DNA of 64,000 bases from JADFOI01 sp965218935 (GCA_965218935.1 CBDCMH010000001.1:186001-250000), one strand, 5' to 3'. Positions 46,738 to 57,800 are shown, numbered from the stretch's first letter. Program-made: numbers and translations. The notes: generated from the letters alone by a model not told the origin.

Positions 46738-49480
46738 ATGTGCAGCTGGTGCTCTCCCACGCAGGGAGCTCGTTTGTCCAGGCGGTAGGGGTCCCCAAAG
46801 TTGGAGTCGTACAACATGTGCCAGTCGACGTTGGACCAGCCGCTATGCACACGGTGGCGGGTCTTGGGGGTCAGGCAATAGAACTGGAATCCTTTCTCCC
46901 ACAGAAAGTTCTTGGTCCCTTGAACCTGAGACCAGGGCATCTTGATGTTGCGGATAGTGCGCTCATCCCAGTGTTCGGCCGATCGAGAGATCCCATAATC
47001 TTCGGGACGCACATAGGGATTACTGCTGACGATGACGTTGGGTAGATAGGGTGTGGCTTCCGGTCCTTCACGGTGCACAATGAAGTTTTCTCCATACTCG
47101 ATCACTTCTGGAATGTCCGCATAGGCGTGCAGCCGCCCGGTGTCGGTGAGGAAAGGTTCGTTGTCATGCACCTGTTCATAGGAGGGAACTCGAGGATAGG
47201 TGCGGAAGTTCAAGAGTGCTCCTCCCGGCGGACCGTACTTACCGGACATGAGTTCCTCCAGGTTGAAGCCGGAGGTGGCGGTGCAGGTATCCAACAGTCT
47301 TTGCAGGTAGAGGCTGCGGTTTCCTTCCAGTTCGAACTTGAAGTAGTCCTTAAACCGTTGATCCCCCGTCAGCTCTCCCAGGGCTTCTGCAATACCCGCC
47401 AGTATGGCCAGGTCATCTTTGCTGTTAAAGACAGGCGGAATGCCTCCCTTCGAGATCTGAAGGAAGGGATTGGAACAACTGGCAGTCACTTCCAGATCCT
47501 CAAACTCCATCCAGGAGTCGGCGGGCAAAGCCAGATCCGCATACTCGATGGAAGCCGTCATCTGGATATCCAGTGAGACAATCATCTCGATGTTGGGATT
47601 GACATTCTTAATCATCCCGTAGGCCCACTTGGCATTGTTGATCAGGTTGACATTGTTGAAGATGATGGCCTTGGTGGGTGTGGGCATGTGGGTTTCGCCT
47701 GTGAAGTTCTTACGCCCGAACTTGGGGGTGTTCACAATCAGAGCCAGGTCACCGTGATTCCAGTAGGCCGGTTCCTCGCCCTTGCAGCTGGCACGCACGG
47801 GAACATCCCGACCGGGGGCCTCCGGGTCCAGTTGGGGATTAAAGGGATCTTCCGCCACCCAACCCTTGAAGCCATGGCCGGTCGCGGGAGAGCCTTGAAA
47901 GATTCCCGCCTTGTAATTTCCTGCCCAGGTGTGTGAACCGGCACCGGGAAATCCGATGTTTCCGGTGAGCATCAAGGGCAGGTAAGTGGCTCGGTTCATC
48001 TCGGTAGCGTGAAAAAAGCTGATCAGGAACATCAAGGCGACCTATCTCGCCGCTCAGAAATCTGCGCTTGAAAAAGAAAAGGCAAAAGCGGGATCTTGAG
48101 GCATTTGCGCTCCGATTTGATCGCGGTTGATGGCACGGGGCCCGCCCGTGTCTTCATCCCAGATGACGTAGTCACCGAGTTTCTGGTGTTGCTCCGACGT
48201 GAATCCCTGAATCTTCACCGAGGGTCCGTCTGGGGAGAGCTCACTTTGGTAACCGTCGAAGATCTCGTGGGCGCGCAGCCGGCGCAGGTTGTCGGTTCGA
48301 ACCAAAAGAGGGAAATCGGTGAACTGCTTCACAAAGTCTTCGTCATAAGCCTTACGATTGATAAGCAGCCTGGTGATCCCCAGCCACAGGGCCGCGTCGG
48401 TGCCCGGCCGTAAGGGCATCCAGTAGTTCGCTTTGGTGGCGGGAGGACTGTACTCGGGAGCGATGACCACGATCTTTCCCCCTCGTTCCATGCATTCGAT
48501 GAACCAGTGCGAGTCGGGAAGCTTGTTTTCCACCAGGTTCTTGCCGTCCATGATGATGAGCTTGGAAAAACGAAGATCGTTGAAGTCGCAGTCGGAGGTT
48601 TGTACGACGTGGACCCAGGGGTGTCCCGGCGCCTGATCTCCATGCCAGGTGTAGTTGGACCAGTTGCGCCCGCTGCGAGCTTCCTCAGGTCCCAGTCCCC
48701 GGACAATGGAATCCAGCAAGCCCATGGTGTTGTTGAGCCGGTACATCCCGTACTTGCCGATCACGCTCAGCAGGCCCATTCCTCCCCGCATTTTGATGCA
48801 GCGGGTCCCGGCGCCGCCGGTGGCTCCCAGACCATTTCAGGCTGATATCCCTGGTCCAGGAGCTTTTGTTTGCCGGCCTCTCCGCTGTAGCGCTCGGCGA
48901 TCCCCTTCAGGGTTTTGGCGATATTTCGAAAAGCGTCTTCCCAGGTGATCTGAATGAACTCGTCCTGACCCCGGGCGTCAAAGAGATACTTGGTCTTGAG
49001 TTCGGGGGTCAGTTGCGGGCATCCCGCATCCACCCAGGCCTTCCACCCCTTTCGAACGATGGGATGACGCAACCGATAAGGTCCGTACAAGACCCGGTGG
49101 AAGGTATAGCCCTTGGCGCACTGGCGTGGATTCCAATTGGCGGTGGCCTTGTTGCCGTAAAGATCCGCGTAATTCTGGTAGTCGTAGGTGGAGCCGGCGC
49201 GGGTCACAATGCCGTTGCGGACATAGGCACGGACTCGGCAAGCGTGGGTATCGTTGGGCGAGCAAACCCAATCAAAGGTAGTGTCATAATGGTACTGATC
49301 GCGATAGATCCTTTCCCAGTCCCGAGAGATTGAGCGGGAAAGAGGGTTGTCCTCTTCCTCCAGTGGTTCCAGGAGCCGACAGGACAGACCTCCTCCCAAT
49401 ATACCGGTGCCAGCTCCCACGCCAACCCAGCGCAGGAAATCACGTCGATTGATGTTGAATTTCGTGGATTCGTCCGTCAT
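46738..49480 (-). pseudogene. type II DMSO-reductase-family alpha subunit, broken
   Basis: A TAT signal (NINRRDFLRWVGVGAG) and CSPNDTHACR/NPRQCAKG cysteines of the FS0 cluster start a molybdo-bis-pyranopterin enzyme. Later blocks (GGMGLLSVIGKYGMYRLNN, WSNYTWHGDQAPGHPWVHV, QTSDCDFNDLR with the Asp expected to bind Mo, THMPTPTKAIIFNNVNLINN, RTYPRVPSYEQVHD) match the perchlorate/chlorate/nitrate reductase (PcrA, NarG-like) branch. Damage: a one-base deletion near 48820, loss of about 70 codons plus a frameshift near 48050, and loss of about 130 C-terminal codons at the IS. Electron donor would be the neighbouring cytochrome protein. The iron-sulfur beta subunit gene is absent. Confidence 0.82.
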
Positions 49481-49492
49481 GGTTTGACTCCT

Positions 49493-51109
49493 TTATGGAG
49501 AAATGTAGAGTTCCTGCCAAATGGTGACCGACTTTTTCCCATCTCGGTCCCCTGCGCTTCCATCCCAGACGGCAAAACTAACGAGAGCCGTGTCACCCGG
49601 CTCAAGAGAGATCTGAGCATCGCCTTGGCCCGAAAGGGGACGCGTGAAGACCACCCGATAGGAGCCTACAGAGTAGACACCAGTGGCCTGCACCTCCTGA
49701 TCCATGGGCGGACGTGCCTTCAAGGTTCCGAACCCCTCGGCCGTCAGATCCTCGGCAGCACTCTTGCGAGTCGAATCAGATACGATGTTGCCCGCTCCCC
49801 ATCCGGTAACAAAGTCGGGGTCCGATTCCAGTGTGAGGGCGTTCCTAGTGGGCTGCTCCAGACGTGAGCGGAGCATGTTTGGATAGGAGTCGATGCCGAT
49901 GTTCGGATAGACCTTATCCAGATCCTGGAAGGCCGGCTCCAGATCGGCCTGACGCTCCGATTTCCACATCCATATGCCCACCCTGGATCCTTTTTCTCCC
50001 ATACCGAAGAAGGGCGGATCCAGGTCGAGAGAGAACTCTATGGCCGCCGCATCTCGGAAGTCCTGGGGACGAAGTGCCGTGTGATCATGGGTGGTGTCGG
50101 GCCAGGTCATCTGGATGGCGATCTCCCGCCCGTCGTGAAGAGCCTGAACCGCGACCTCTTCAGGTCGATCATCGCGCCACCACAGAGGCATCAGGTGCAG
50201 GTTCACGGCAGGCGCGCTCCGCCAGACATTGGCATCCGGGTGGTCGGGAAGTTGGTCGGTCCGGGTTGCGACGACCCGGAAGCGCTTCATCTCCATGCGC
50301 TCGCGCTGTTGCTCACTGGACATCTCTTGAACGTAGTTCACCAGATGCCAGACATCATCTCCATAGAGAGTGAGGTGAGAGGGCATTGGAGAGCCGGGCA
50401 GACCGGCGGCAATCCGGTAGTACACTTGCTCCACCTCGGGACTCCCTTTATAGATTCCTACGGTCAGGTCACGGAGACGGATGGGAAAGCCCTCCGAGTC
50501 TTCCTGCTCTTCCTGACCGTCGCCTTTGCCTGTATCCCCGTGGCAGCCGGCACACACCTCAAGGAAGAGCTCGTGTGCACGGGCCCGGGCTTCCGGCGTG
50601 TAAGGTGGCTCGGGAGGGACCTTGATGTATCCGGTAGGAAGGTCGCTTTCACTCTCGGGCTGGTGATCGGGCCCGATTTCAAAAGGGAATCTGGAGAAAG
50701 ACTTGATGTAGTGAGCCAGACCCCAACGAGTTTCCTCCGGGAGATGTGCCCAGGAGGGCATGGCGGAACCGGGCATGCCGCGAGATATAGTGCGAAACAG
50801 ATCTTCGTCGGTGGGAATATTGTCCCAGGTTGAAACCAGCCGATAGCGGGCATCCACGAAGTTTCGAGGCTTAGGATACAACAAATAGGCGGCTTCACCT
50901 TGGCCATCACCCTGTTCACCATGGCAGGGGAGACACTTCTTTTCATAGGTGCGCTTACCCAACTCGAGGAGCTCCGGTGAAGCAGGCATCCGAACTGTCG
51001 GAGTCAGTACTCCACTGCCCTCCTCTGGAGGTGACTGCGAACAGGCCATTCCTAAGAGCACCAGAACACCTACCACCACTCTTGTTGATTGTCCTTTGAA
51101 AAGAACCAT
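49493..51109 (-). CDS. dihaem cytochrome c fused to EB_dh-type haem domain
   Basis: 538 residues. An N-terminal signal with a possible lipobox (LLGMAC, Cys 23) precedes two cytochrome c domains: CLPCH at 59-63 with GMPGSAMPSW, and CAGCH at 186-190 with GLPGSPMPSH. The last ~240 residues (VNLHLMPLWWRDDRPEEVAV, AIQMTWPDTTHDHT, FGMGEKGSRVGIWMWKSERQ) match the gamma-subunit haem-b domain of ethylbenzene dehydrogenase and relatives. It would carry electrons between the quinone or cytochrome pool and the molybdoenzyme in the periplasm. It precedes the alpha gene by 12 bp. The gene is intact. Confidence 0.83.
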   Translation of the reverse strand: MVLFKGQSTRVVVGVLVLLGMACSQSPPEEGSGVLTPTVRMPASPELLELGKRTYEKKCLPCHGEQGDGQGEAAYLLYPKPRNFVDARYRLVSTWDNIPTDEDLFRTISRGMPGSAMPSWAHLPEETRWGLAHYIKSFSRFPFEIGPDHQPESESDLPTGYIKVPPEPPYTPEARARAHELFLEVCAGCHGDTGKGDGQEEQEDSEGFPIRLRDLTVGIYKGSPEVEQVYYRIAAGLPGSPMPSHLTLYGDDVWHLVNYVQEMSSEQQRERMEMKRFRVVATRTDQLPDHPDANVWRSAPAVNLHLMPLWWRDDRPEEVAVQALHDGREIAIQMTWPDTTHDHTALRPQDFRDAAAIEFSLDLDPPFFGMGEKGSRVGIWMWKSERQADLEPAFQDLDKVYPNIGIDSYPNMLRSRLEQPTRNALTLESDPDFVTGWGAGNIVSDSTRKSAAEDLTAEGFGTLKARPPMDQEVQATGVYSVGSYRVVFTRPLSGQGDAQISLEPGDTALVSFAVWDGSAGDRDGKKSVTIWQELYISP

Positions 51110-51112
51110 AAC

Positions 51113-51151
51113 TTTCTCTCTCTTTCTCTCTCTTCTCTTCTCTTCTCTTCT
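51113..51151 (-). repeat. GA-rich simple repeat at a ribosome-binding site
   Basis: On the gene strand a pure purine tract, GAAGA repeated four times then GAGA units, ends 4 bp before the ATG of the cytochrome gene. It includes any Shine-Dalgarno sequence. Length changes could alter translation. Confidence 0.7.
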
Positions 51152-51535
51152 GCTTGTGACAGGGGTGGTGCAATTACTCGGCCAAAGTCTGGCCTACCCT
51201 CTAAGTCCATCGACATCAGGAGATTAAAGCCGCCGCAGGAGAGTAGCTGAGTTCTCTGGCCCTGCATTTGGCTGTTTCATAGGTCTTATCACCCAAAAGA
51301 TGGGTGATTTCACCCAAGCAGGCTTTCGCGGGGAGACTGTCTTAAAAACCGACTCATCCAGGTTTGCTGTGTATGATCCAAGGGGCGAACCGCCGAAACT
51401 ATCTCAGAGACCGGTTGATCCACCTTCTGTAAGCCCATACATGCTGTAAGCCCATACATGCCTCAATCAAGCTCAGGGAGTAAATTCGGAGAATGAGTAG
51501 TCTGTTTCCGAATTTCCTGAACAGGAAGCCTCAAC
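51152..51535. other. intergenic, no gene seen
   Basis: A 17-bp tandem duplication (CTGTAAGCCCATACATG twice, about 51429-51462) is the only structure noted. The promoter for the cytochrome-oxidoreductase transcript probably lies here. Confidence 0.5.
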
Positions 51536-52618
51536 TCACCCAACCTGTTTGAGCTCTGCAGGAGTGTTGACGTCCTGCCAGGCTGGGACAAGAGAGGAAG
51601 GAGGCGAGGGCATGATAACCTTGGGATGGGTGCCCAAACGAGGAAGTGAAAAATCGCCTTGGGTGGCTAGAGTTTCCACTAAGGAGCGGGATCGGAAATC
51701 GTAGTGAGCCAAGAGAGGTTCAATCCGACCGTCTTGCCCTCTCAGCTGGGGAAGCGTGGCCCAGACTCCGGGTGCACGGGTGGACAGAAGCCACTCCAAA
51801 GAAGGCAGGGACAACAGAGGCAAGTCGCATGCAGCCACCAGCCAAGAAGCACGTGGGGCCCACCGCAAAGCTGCCAGAACCCCAGCCATGGGTCCACTGA
51901 CACCAGGCACATCCGCCAGACGGAGGCAATGTCTCAGGCCTTCCGGCAAGCTTCCCGTCCCTGCAATCATCACCGTGGAGGTTAGCTCATGGAGCAATCC
52001 CACACTTCGTTCAATCCAAGTCTTGCCATCTTTTCGAATCATGTGTTTGGGATGACCCATGCGCTTGCTTTGACCGCCAATCAAGACACATCCACAAACA
52101 GGTGTCGTGAGCCATCTTTTGGGGAGCCAATTGTCGAGAATCGACAAGAAGGACCCAACCCGGTCCGAGTCGCGGGGCAGGGTAGCAACGATCTCCTCGA
52201 TTTCAGCGGGAGCTCTGTCTTCAGTCGAATCCAGTAACCACACCTTGGGGAGAGGTGACTTTTTGTGGCCTTCCACCAGGACCAGGTCGTACCTTAGAGG
52301 GAGTGAACTGAGAGTGGCAGGCAAGCTGACGTGGGCAGCTTCTCGCGACCTCAGTAATCCTTCCTCCGACCCTTTTAGAAAGACATCCGCCCCCGAACGG
52401 AAGAGTCGATCACTGTCCTTTCCTGGGTGGTCCACGTCGATTTCATGGTCAGTGTGCTTGAGCACCGCCACCTTGAGCCCTTTCCCGCAAAGGTGTGGAA
52501 CTACACCCTCGATGAGGCTCGTTTTCCCAGAACCACTCCAACCGCATATTCCGAAAGCGGGAAAATCGGCGAGCATCGTCTCCAAGTTCTGGCCTAAGGG
52601 CTCAATTAGATTTGCCAT
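51536..52618 (-). CDS. MobB-MobA fusion, molybdenum cofactor guanylylation
   Basis: 360 residues. Residues 1-170 form a MobB-like GTP-binding domain with P-loop GWSGSGKT (26-33) and VLVEGHKKSPLPKV. Residues 175-355 form a MobA nucleotidyltransferase with GGQSKRMGHPKH (181-192), DVPGVSGPMAGVLAAL and ACDLPLLS. MobA attaches GMP to molybdopterin to give the bis-MGD cofactor that the neighbouring oxidoreductase needs; MobB assists. Fusion of the two is less common than separate genes. It lies 15 bp after the AlgE-like gene, so the two are probably co-transcribed. Confidence 0.87.
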   Translation of the reverse strand: MANLIEPLGQNLETMLADFPAFGICGWSGSGKTSLIEGVVPHLCGKGLKVAVLKHTDHEIDVDHPGKDSDRLFRSGADVFLKGSEEGLLRSREAAHVSLPATLSSLPLRYDLVLVEGHKKSPLPKVWLLDSTEDRAPAEIEEIVATLPRDSDRVGSFLSILDNWLPKRWLTTPVCGCVLIGGQSKRMGHPKHMIRKDGKTWIERSVGLLHELTSTVMIAGTGSLPEGLRHCLRLADVPGVSGPMAGVLAALRWAPRASWLVAACDLPLLSLPSLEWLLSTRAPGVWATLPQLRGQDGRIEPLLAHYDFRSRSLVETLATQGDFSLPRLGTHPKVIMPSPPSSLVPAWQDVNTPAELKQVG

Positions 52619-52633
52619 CGGTTAAGTATCTCT

Positions 52634-54040
52634 TTAAAAGGTATATTGAATCATTATGTATGCAAAATGGACACCCTCGGCGGGTCCGGATTCTTTGATA
52701 AAGGAACCAGGGGAAAAATGACTGTAGCCGAAGGTAAAGATGGTGTGTTGATTCATTCGATAGGCGACGGTCCAATCCATTTCCGAGCCCACTCGGCGGG
52801 ACAAAAGGGGATCGGCAACTCGGACAATCCCACCGCCTGCGTTGTAAAACGCATCGTTTAAGTCGGCTCTCAAGAAGAAGTGCCAATCCAGTCGAAGGGT
52901 GAGCGGATTTTGGAGTTTAAAGGAGAGTCCTGGAGTTAGGTCGATAATGTTTTGACGACCCACCACATCGATGAAACCGAGAAAAGCGTGACCTAAAGGA
53001 AAGAGCTGATTGAAGGTGTTAACTTTTGCATCATCAGGATCCTCATCGCCACTTGCATAGTCAAAACCAAAGGTCACACGAGGAGTTCCGGGGAGATCTG
53101 ATAGTTTGTAACCCAATTGGCTGGCAAACATGAAAGCTCGGATGTTGCGGGTTTCGTGATCGCCAAACTGATAGGCAGTCTCCAGATCGAAGTCCAGAGG
53201 AGTGTCAGTGACGGGTCCACCCAAATGAGCACCCAGGGTGTGGCGCAGTTCTTCGCCGGAGACGCCGCTCCACACACTTTGATTACGATCCAGCCCGAGC
53301 CAGTACAGATCCACTGTCAGTTTTGCAGGCAATCGCCCGTTGGCGTACAACCCGAAGAAGTCGGTACCGGAATCGTTTTGATTGAAAGAATACTTTTGTA
53401 CCCTTACGAAACGCGTCCAAAAGCCGTCCACTCGCCAACTACCATGTTTGAGAATGCCCCTGAAGCCATCGAACATTCGGGGACGGGTGTTGGACCAGTC
53501 CAGGGGGCTGACCAGACGCTGTTTCCCAAATTGCAGCTCCTGACGTCCCGATCGAAGGGTGAAGCTTCCTTCCTGAAAGGGAAGCTTCAGGTCCAGAAAG
53601 GCGTTTTGCAGATCTATTGAGTCAACATCCAGGGTGCGCAATCCGCCAGGCAAGTCTCGTCCCGTTGCCAAAGCACTCTTTCCCTCAGCAAAGAGGCGAA
53701 AGTGACGGCCGGCCACAAAGTCTCCATGGAAGCGAAGCCGCAACAAACCGAAAGTGTCCTCCTGCAAACCTGCTCCACCAAAACCGAAATTGGACCAGGT
53801 CTCAAGCCGGCCCCGAGCCTGACCGCCAATGCTGAGAAAGACCGTCTCTTCCTTATTGAGAGGAATGAACTTGAGAGGCTTCTTGGAGGGTGAGCTGTCC
53901 TCGACACCCCGTAGAACCGACCAGTCTTCTTCGTAGCGCAGATTGTGATAGGCGGGAAGCTGTGCCTCTGCGCTGCCCAGAATCCAATTCCCTTCGGCAC
54001 CGAAAAGGCAGAGAGAAGCAAAGAGTAAAGCGTTTTTCAT
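52634..54040 (-). CDS. AlgE-like outer-membrane porin
   Basis: 468 residues with a signal peptide (MKNALLFASLCLFGAEGNW) and alternating beta-strands typical of the alginate-export family (FLSIGGQARGRLETWSNFGF, SFTLRSGRQELQFGKQRLVS, TVDLYWLGLDRNQSVW, RTFGFDYASGDEDPDD-like loop), ending HFAYIMIQYTF with a C-terminal Phe. Despite the name, such barrels pass various anions; here, leading the molybdoenzyme cluster, it may admit the electron acceptor (inference). Its start follows ~260 bp without genes that probably hold the cluster promoter. Confidence 0.8.
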   Translation of the reverse strand: MKNALLFASLCLFGAEGNWILGSAEAQLPAYHNLRYEEDWSVLRGVEDSSPSKKPLKFIPLNKEETVFLSIGGQARGRLETWSNFGFGGAGLQEDTFGLLRLRFHGDFVAGRHFRLFAEGKSALATGRDLPGGLRTLDVDSIDLQNAFLDLKLPFQEGSFTLRSGRQELQFGKQRLVSPLDWSNTRPRMFDGFRGILKHGSWRVDGFWTRFVRVQKYSFNQNDSGTDFFGLYANGRLPAKLTVDLYWLGLDRNQSVWSGVSGEELRHTLGAHLGGPVTDTPLDFDLETAYQFGDHETRNIRAFMFASQLGYKLSDLPGTPRVTFGFDYASGDEDPDDAKVNTFNQLFPLGHAFLGFIDVVGRQNIIDLTPGLSFKLQNPLTLRLDWHFFLRADLNDAFYNAGGGIVRVADPLLSRRVGSEMDWTVAYRMNQHTIFTFGYSHFSPGSFIKESGPAEGVHFAYIMIQYTF

Positions 54041-54321
54041 GTTGAGCCCTTGGAAATCTTCAGCAACATCGGCACCAATCAGGTTGGAGATTCTAGGGAA
54101 ACCGTGAAAACGCTAAGATTATCGACTCTGAGCTCTCTTGCAGGTCCACCCGGACGTGGTGGTATTCCCCCAAATCCTACCCCGCAATGGGGGTATTTGC
54201 CCCATTCTTTCTGTGCCGTACCCTTTCGAAGTGTGTGGAGGAAGGTGGAGCGCTTTGGAACCGATTTTGCTTTATACCGCTGTGTGAAAACACGGGTAAA
54301 TGGGGGAGAAAGGACTAGGAG

Positions 54322-54600
54322 ATGAAAAGTCATGGAGTTCATCCCGCGCTTCGAGCCACCCAGTGGTTGATGAATGGAGTCGATGTCACTGTTGTGAAAG
54401 AGCTCCTGGGTCACTCCAGTATCCAGACCACGATGCGTTATCTGCACTACGTTCAGTCTCAGGCGACGAGGTCGGTGATCGAGGCTCAAGAACGGGAAGC
54501 TCAGGATGGACATCATCCGCCCGGGCCAGTGGAGAACTGGAGGATAAGTGGAGGACATCCAAGTGAGAGACAAATTGGAAGCTTTAAGGTATGGTCCTAA
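54322..54600 (+). pseudogene. tyrosine integrase, C-terminal remnant
   Basis: The frame HPALRATQWLMNGVDVTVVK then ELLGHSSIQTTMRYLHY matches the last catalytic block of phage-type integrases: the box II His-x-x-Arg is disturbed (HPALR), while the Gly-His and the nucleophile Tyr in MRYLHY remain. About 55 codons are homologous; the rest of the enzyme is gone. Lying inside the island next to tRNA-Leu, it is the expected integrase position. Confidence 0.7.
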
Positions 54601-54604
54601 ACCA

Positions 54605-54673
54605 TTGAAAACATGGTGCCGGAGGGGGGAGTCGAACCCCCACGAGAGTCACCCCTCGCCAGATTTTGAGTCT
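54605..54673 (-). repeat. tRNA-proximal attachment site of the island
   Basis: Direct repeat of 44315-44382: 9 bp beyond the tRNA (TTGAAAACA on the plus strand) plus the tRNA from CCA to the anticodon stem. Together they bracket about 10.3 kb. Confidence 0.8.
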
Positions 54674-54702
54674 GGTGCGTCTGCCAATTCCGCCACCCCG
54701 GC
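54614..54702 (-). tRNA. tRNA-Leu (anticodon CAA)
   Basis: 89 nt including an encoded CCA. The acceptor GCCGGGG pairs with CTCCGGC, the D arm is GGCGGAATTGGCAGACGC, the anticodon loop CTCAAAA gives CAA (reads UUG), a long variable arm CGAGGGGTGACTCTCG fits leucine tRNA, and the T arm is GGGGGTTCGACTCCCCC. The 3' end serves as the integration target. Confidence 0.93.
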
Positions 54703-54800
54703 GCCGGTGAATGGCCAGTATAGCCTATTGAATTCGAGGGGACCAGAACGGGAGCCCGAACGTACAACGACCCGAACGCACGAACGCACGAACCTAAAAC

Positions 54801-57800
54801 TCAGTCTGGATTTCTTCGGTTGGCCAGGGCCCGGTAGTACTCCTCGACTCGCTGGCGAAACTCGGGGGGCACTTCATCCCCGTCCACCAGTCTCAACAGG
54901 TTTTCAACTTCCTCATCCAAGGTTCGGTTGAGCTCCAATTCCAGCTGGCGAAAACCGTCGATGACCTGAGACTTCAATCGGGCCAGTTCGGCCTCGTCGT
55001 CAAAGATACGCTGGGCGTCCAACCGGCGCATTCTGCGGATCAAACCTGCTACATCTCGACCCAAATCGGGACGTCCCTCCATCATGCCGCGCAATTCCTC
55101 GGCATCCTCAAGGCGCTCGCGCCACTCCCGTCCAATTTGGCGGGGGTCGACTCCAGAAGCATTAGGATTCATTCCCGCCTGGCGAGAAATACCGGTTCGA
55201 GATTGGCCGCCCTGAGCGGACTCTGAGCCCTGAGACTCCGGCTGTCCCTGTTGACCTTGTTGTCCCTGTTGCTGCCCCTGTTGCCCTTGCTGCTGCCCTT
55301 GCTGCTGCCCTTGCTGCTGCCCTTCCTGTTGCTCTCCCTGTTCCCCTCTCTGGCCTTCCTGGTCGTTGCCGGAAGCTCGATTTTCAAGGGATTCGAGATT
55401 TTCCACCAGGTTCCCCACCTCGTTTAGAGCGCGCTGGAGTTTCTCCCGTGGAGTTTCCTGAATGCCTGAGCCCAGAGCCTTCTCGGCCTCGCGAATCCTT
55501 TCCGCCATTTCCTCCAGGTCATTCACGATCCCTTTCTCACGCTCCTTGGCCAGATCGGTCCAGCCGCGGGCAAGAAGGTTGGTTCCATCTTCCATCTTTT
55601 CCGGGATCCGCTGATCTCGTATGCCCAGTGCCGCCTGCTTGAGCTTGCGCGAGGCCGTTTGCCTGGATTCCATCTGCCGGGCACTTTGATGGAGGTCTCC
55701 TTCCAACTGCTGAAGATCTTCCTGCAGCTGGGATTTTTGGCGCAGGACATTTCTCAGCTGCTGGATGAGCTCGGGACCGATCTCCTCCTTCTTGGCCGTT
55801 TCATCGATATCCCCAACCTGATCCAGCACGTCCTTTTGTTCTTTGACCAGGCGCTCAGATTGTTCCTTGAGTTGCTGCAGATCTTCAGTCAGCTGCTGGC
55901 GGCGCTGTTGGCCGAGACCCTGCTGGGCTTCCTGAAGACGTTCCAGGGCCTGCTGGGCACGCATTTGAGCCTCCTGGTCGTTTTGACCACTGGACTGAGC
56001 TTGACGCATATCGCGCACAGCTTGCCTCAAATTGCGGCTGATATTCTGGAGTTGGGGATCCTGCTGTTGGCGTGAAAGGCGTTCCAGTTCACGGGCGACG
56101 CGCTCGGCCTCGTCAATCAACTCCTGTTGAGACATAGAGCCGGAGGACCCTTGCATGCCTTGCTGACGGTGTCGTTCCACCAGCTGTTCCTGGCGTTTGG
56201 CTAATTCCTTGAGTTTCTCCAGGGCCTCATCCAGAGCCTGCTCCCGATTGGTCTGGCGATTCTGCTGCAGGGTCTCGTACTGGTTCTTGGTCCTGTCCAG
56301 TTCGAGGTCCACCAGGTCAGCCAAATCCTGGGCAGAAGCCCCTCCTCCGCCCTGGTTCTGGGCGAAGGAGACCTGGATTTCATTAAAGAGAGCCTCGGCG
56401 CGCATGAGCTGCTGGAGCGACTTTTGCTCTTCAGGAAGAGCCTCTTTGGTTTCCAGCTCATTGAGATGAAGGTGCGCCGGTTCCATATAGGTAATTGCCT
56501 TTTTCAAGTGTTCCGCCATCTTCTGAAAACGGGGGTCACTGACGGCCGCGGTGCGGCGCTCCATCCGATCGACAATGGTTTGAGCCTCGGACTGAAGGCG
56601 CTGTTGGACAAGAGCCAATGTCTGGCTGTTTTCTTCGAACTCATCTTTAGACTGACGGTCGCGGTCTCGTTCCAGTTTGAAAGTGGCCGCGACGATTTCC
56701 TTTTGTCGCTTGGAAAGATCAATGTTCTCTCCCTGGCCGCCACCGCCACCCATTCCACTCTGCTGAGATTGGTAGTATTCTCGATCGAAAGGCTCAACTT
56801 CGAAGAAGTAAATGTCGGTGGAAGAGGAAGAAGCTGCGTCGGAGGCCTCCGCATAGTAGGAAACGAAATCTCCCGGCACCAGAGAAAACTCTTCCAGATA
56901 AAAAGTATGGGATGTGGAAAAGGAACTTGAACCCTTTGGGTAGTTCAACTGAGCTTCCCGCTCAGGCTCCCCATTGAGGGAAAAACGCAGTGCCAGTTGA
57001 GAGACTCCGTAGTCATCCTCCGCTTTGATCTCTGCGAACACCTCTTCGATATTGGTGACCCTTTGATCGCGACCCGGCCGGGTAAACCTCACGATGGGAG
57101 GTTGATCCTCGAGGGCCTCGATCAGATATTCATCGGAGGCCGGATTCCAGAAGCCTTCCAGGTCCTGCAAATGGATTCTGTAGTAGTCGTTCTGGGTGAT
57201 GTCGAAGACTCCACGCAGCTCCTGAGGGGACAGGATCTCCAGGGGGATTTCTCCACCCACTTCCAACTTGATCTTTCCGCTCTGGACGGGTTGATCGGTT
57301 TGGATGAACAGCTCAGCCTGGGTTCCCACCAGGGCTCGGATGTCCCCATCATCCAGAGTCAGGTTCTCCAGAGCAGTGTAGTCTGGAAATTCAAGAATCA
57401 CCTTCAACCCTTCTACACGAGGAATTTCTGAAACCTCAATGCTGTAAGTTGCCGATTGGATTCCATCGGCCTTGACGTAATAGCTGATGGGGTCCCGAAT
57501 ATCGAAAAAGATGAAAACAAAATCCCCTCCTTGGAGATCGGGATTCATGCTTGTTTCTTCCCATTGGGGCTGATTCTCGTAGCGAACCATGAGTTCTACC
57601 GTCTCGGATTCGAATCCCTTCAGGGTGGCTCGAATTTCCAGATCAGAACGTTTCCCCACTGTGATGTTTCCCGGAGTCACCTCGATGGAATAAATGGGAG
57701 TTTGGGATTGGTCAAACCATCGCAGCAATTTGGTCAGACTGTAAGGATAAACCTCGGGCCCTTTGAGAAAGAGGAAAGTAAAGATGGCCAGAGAAGAGAA

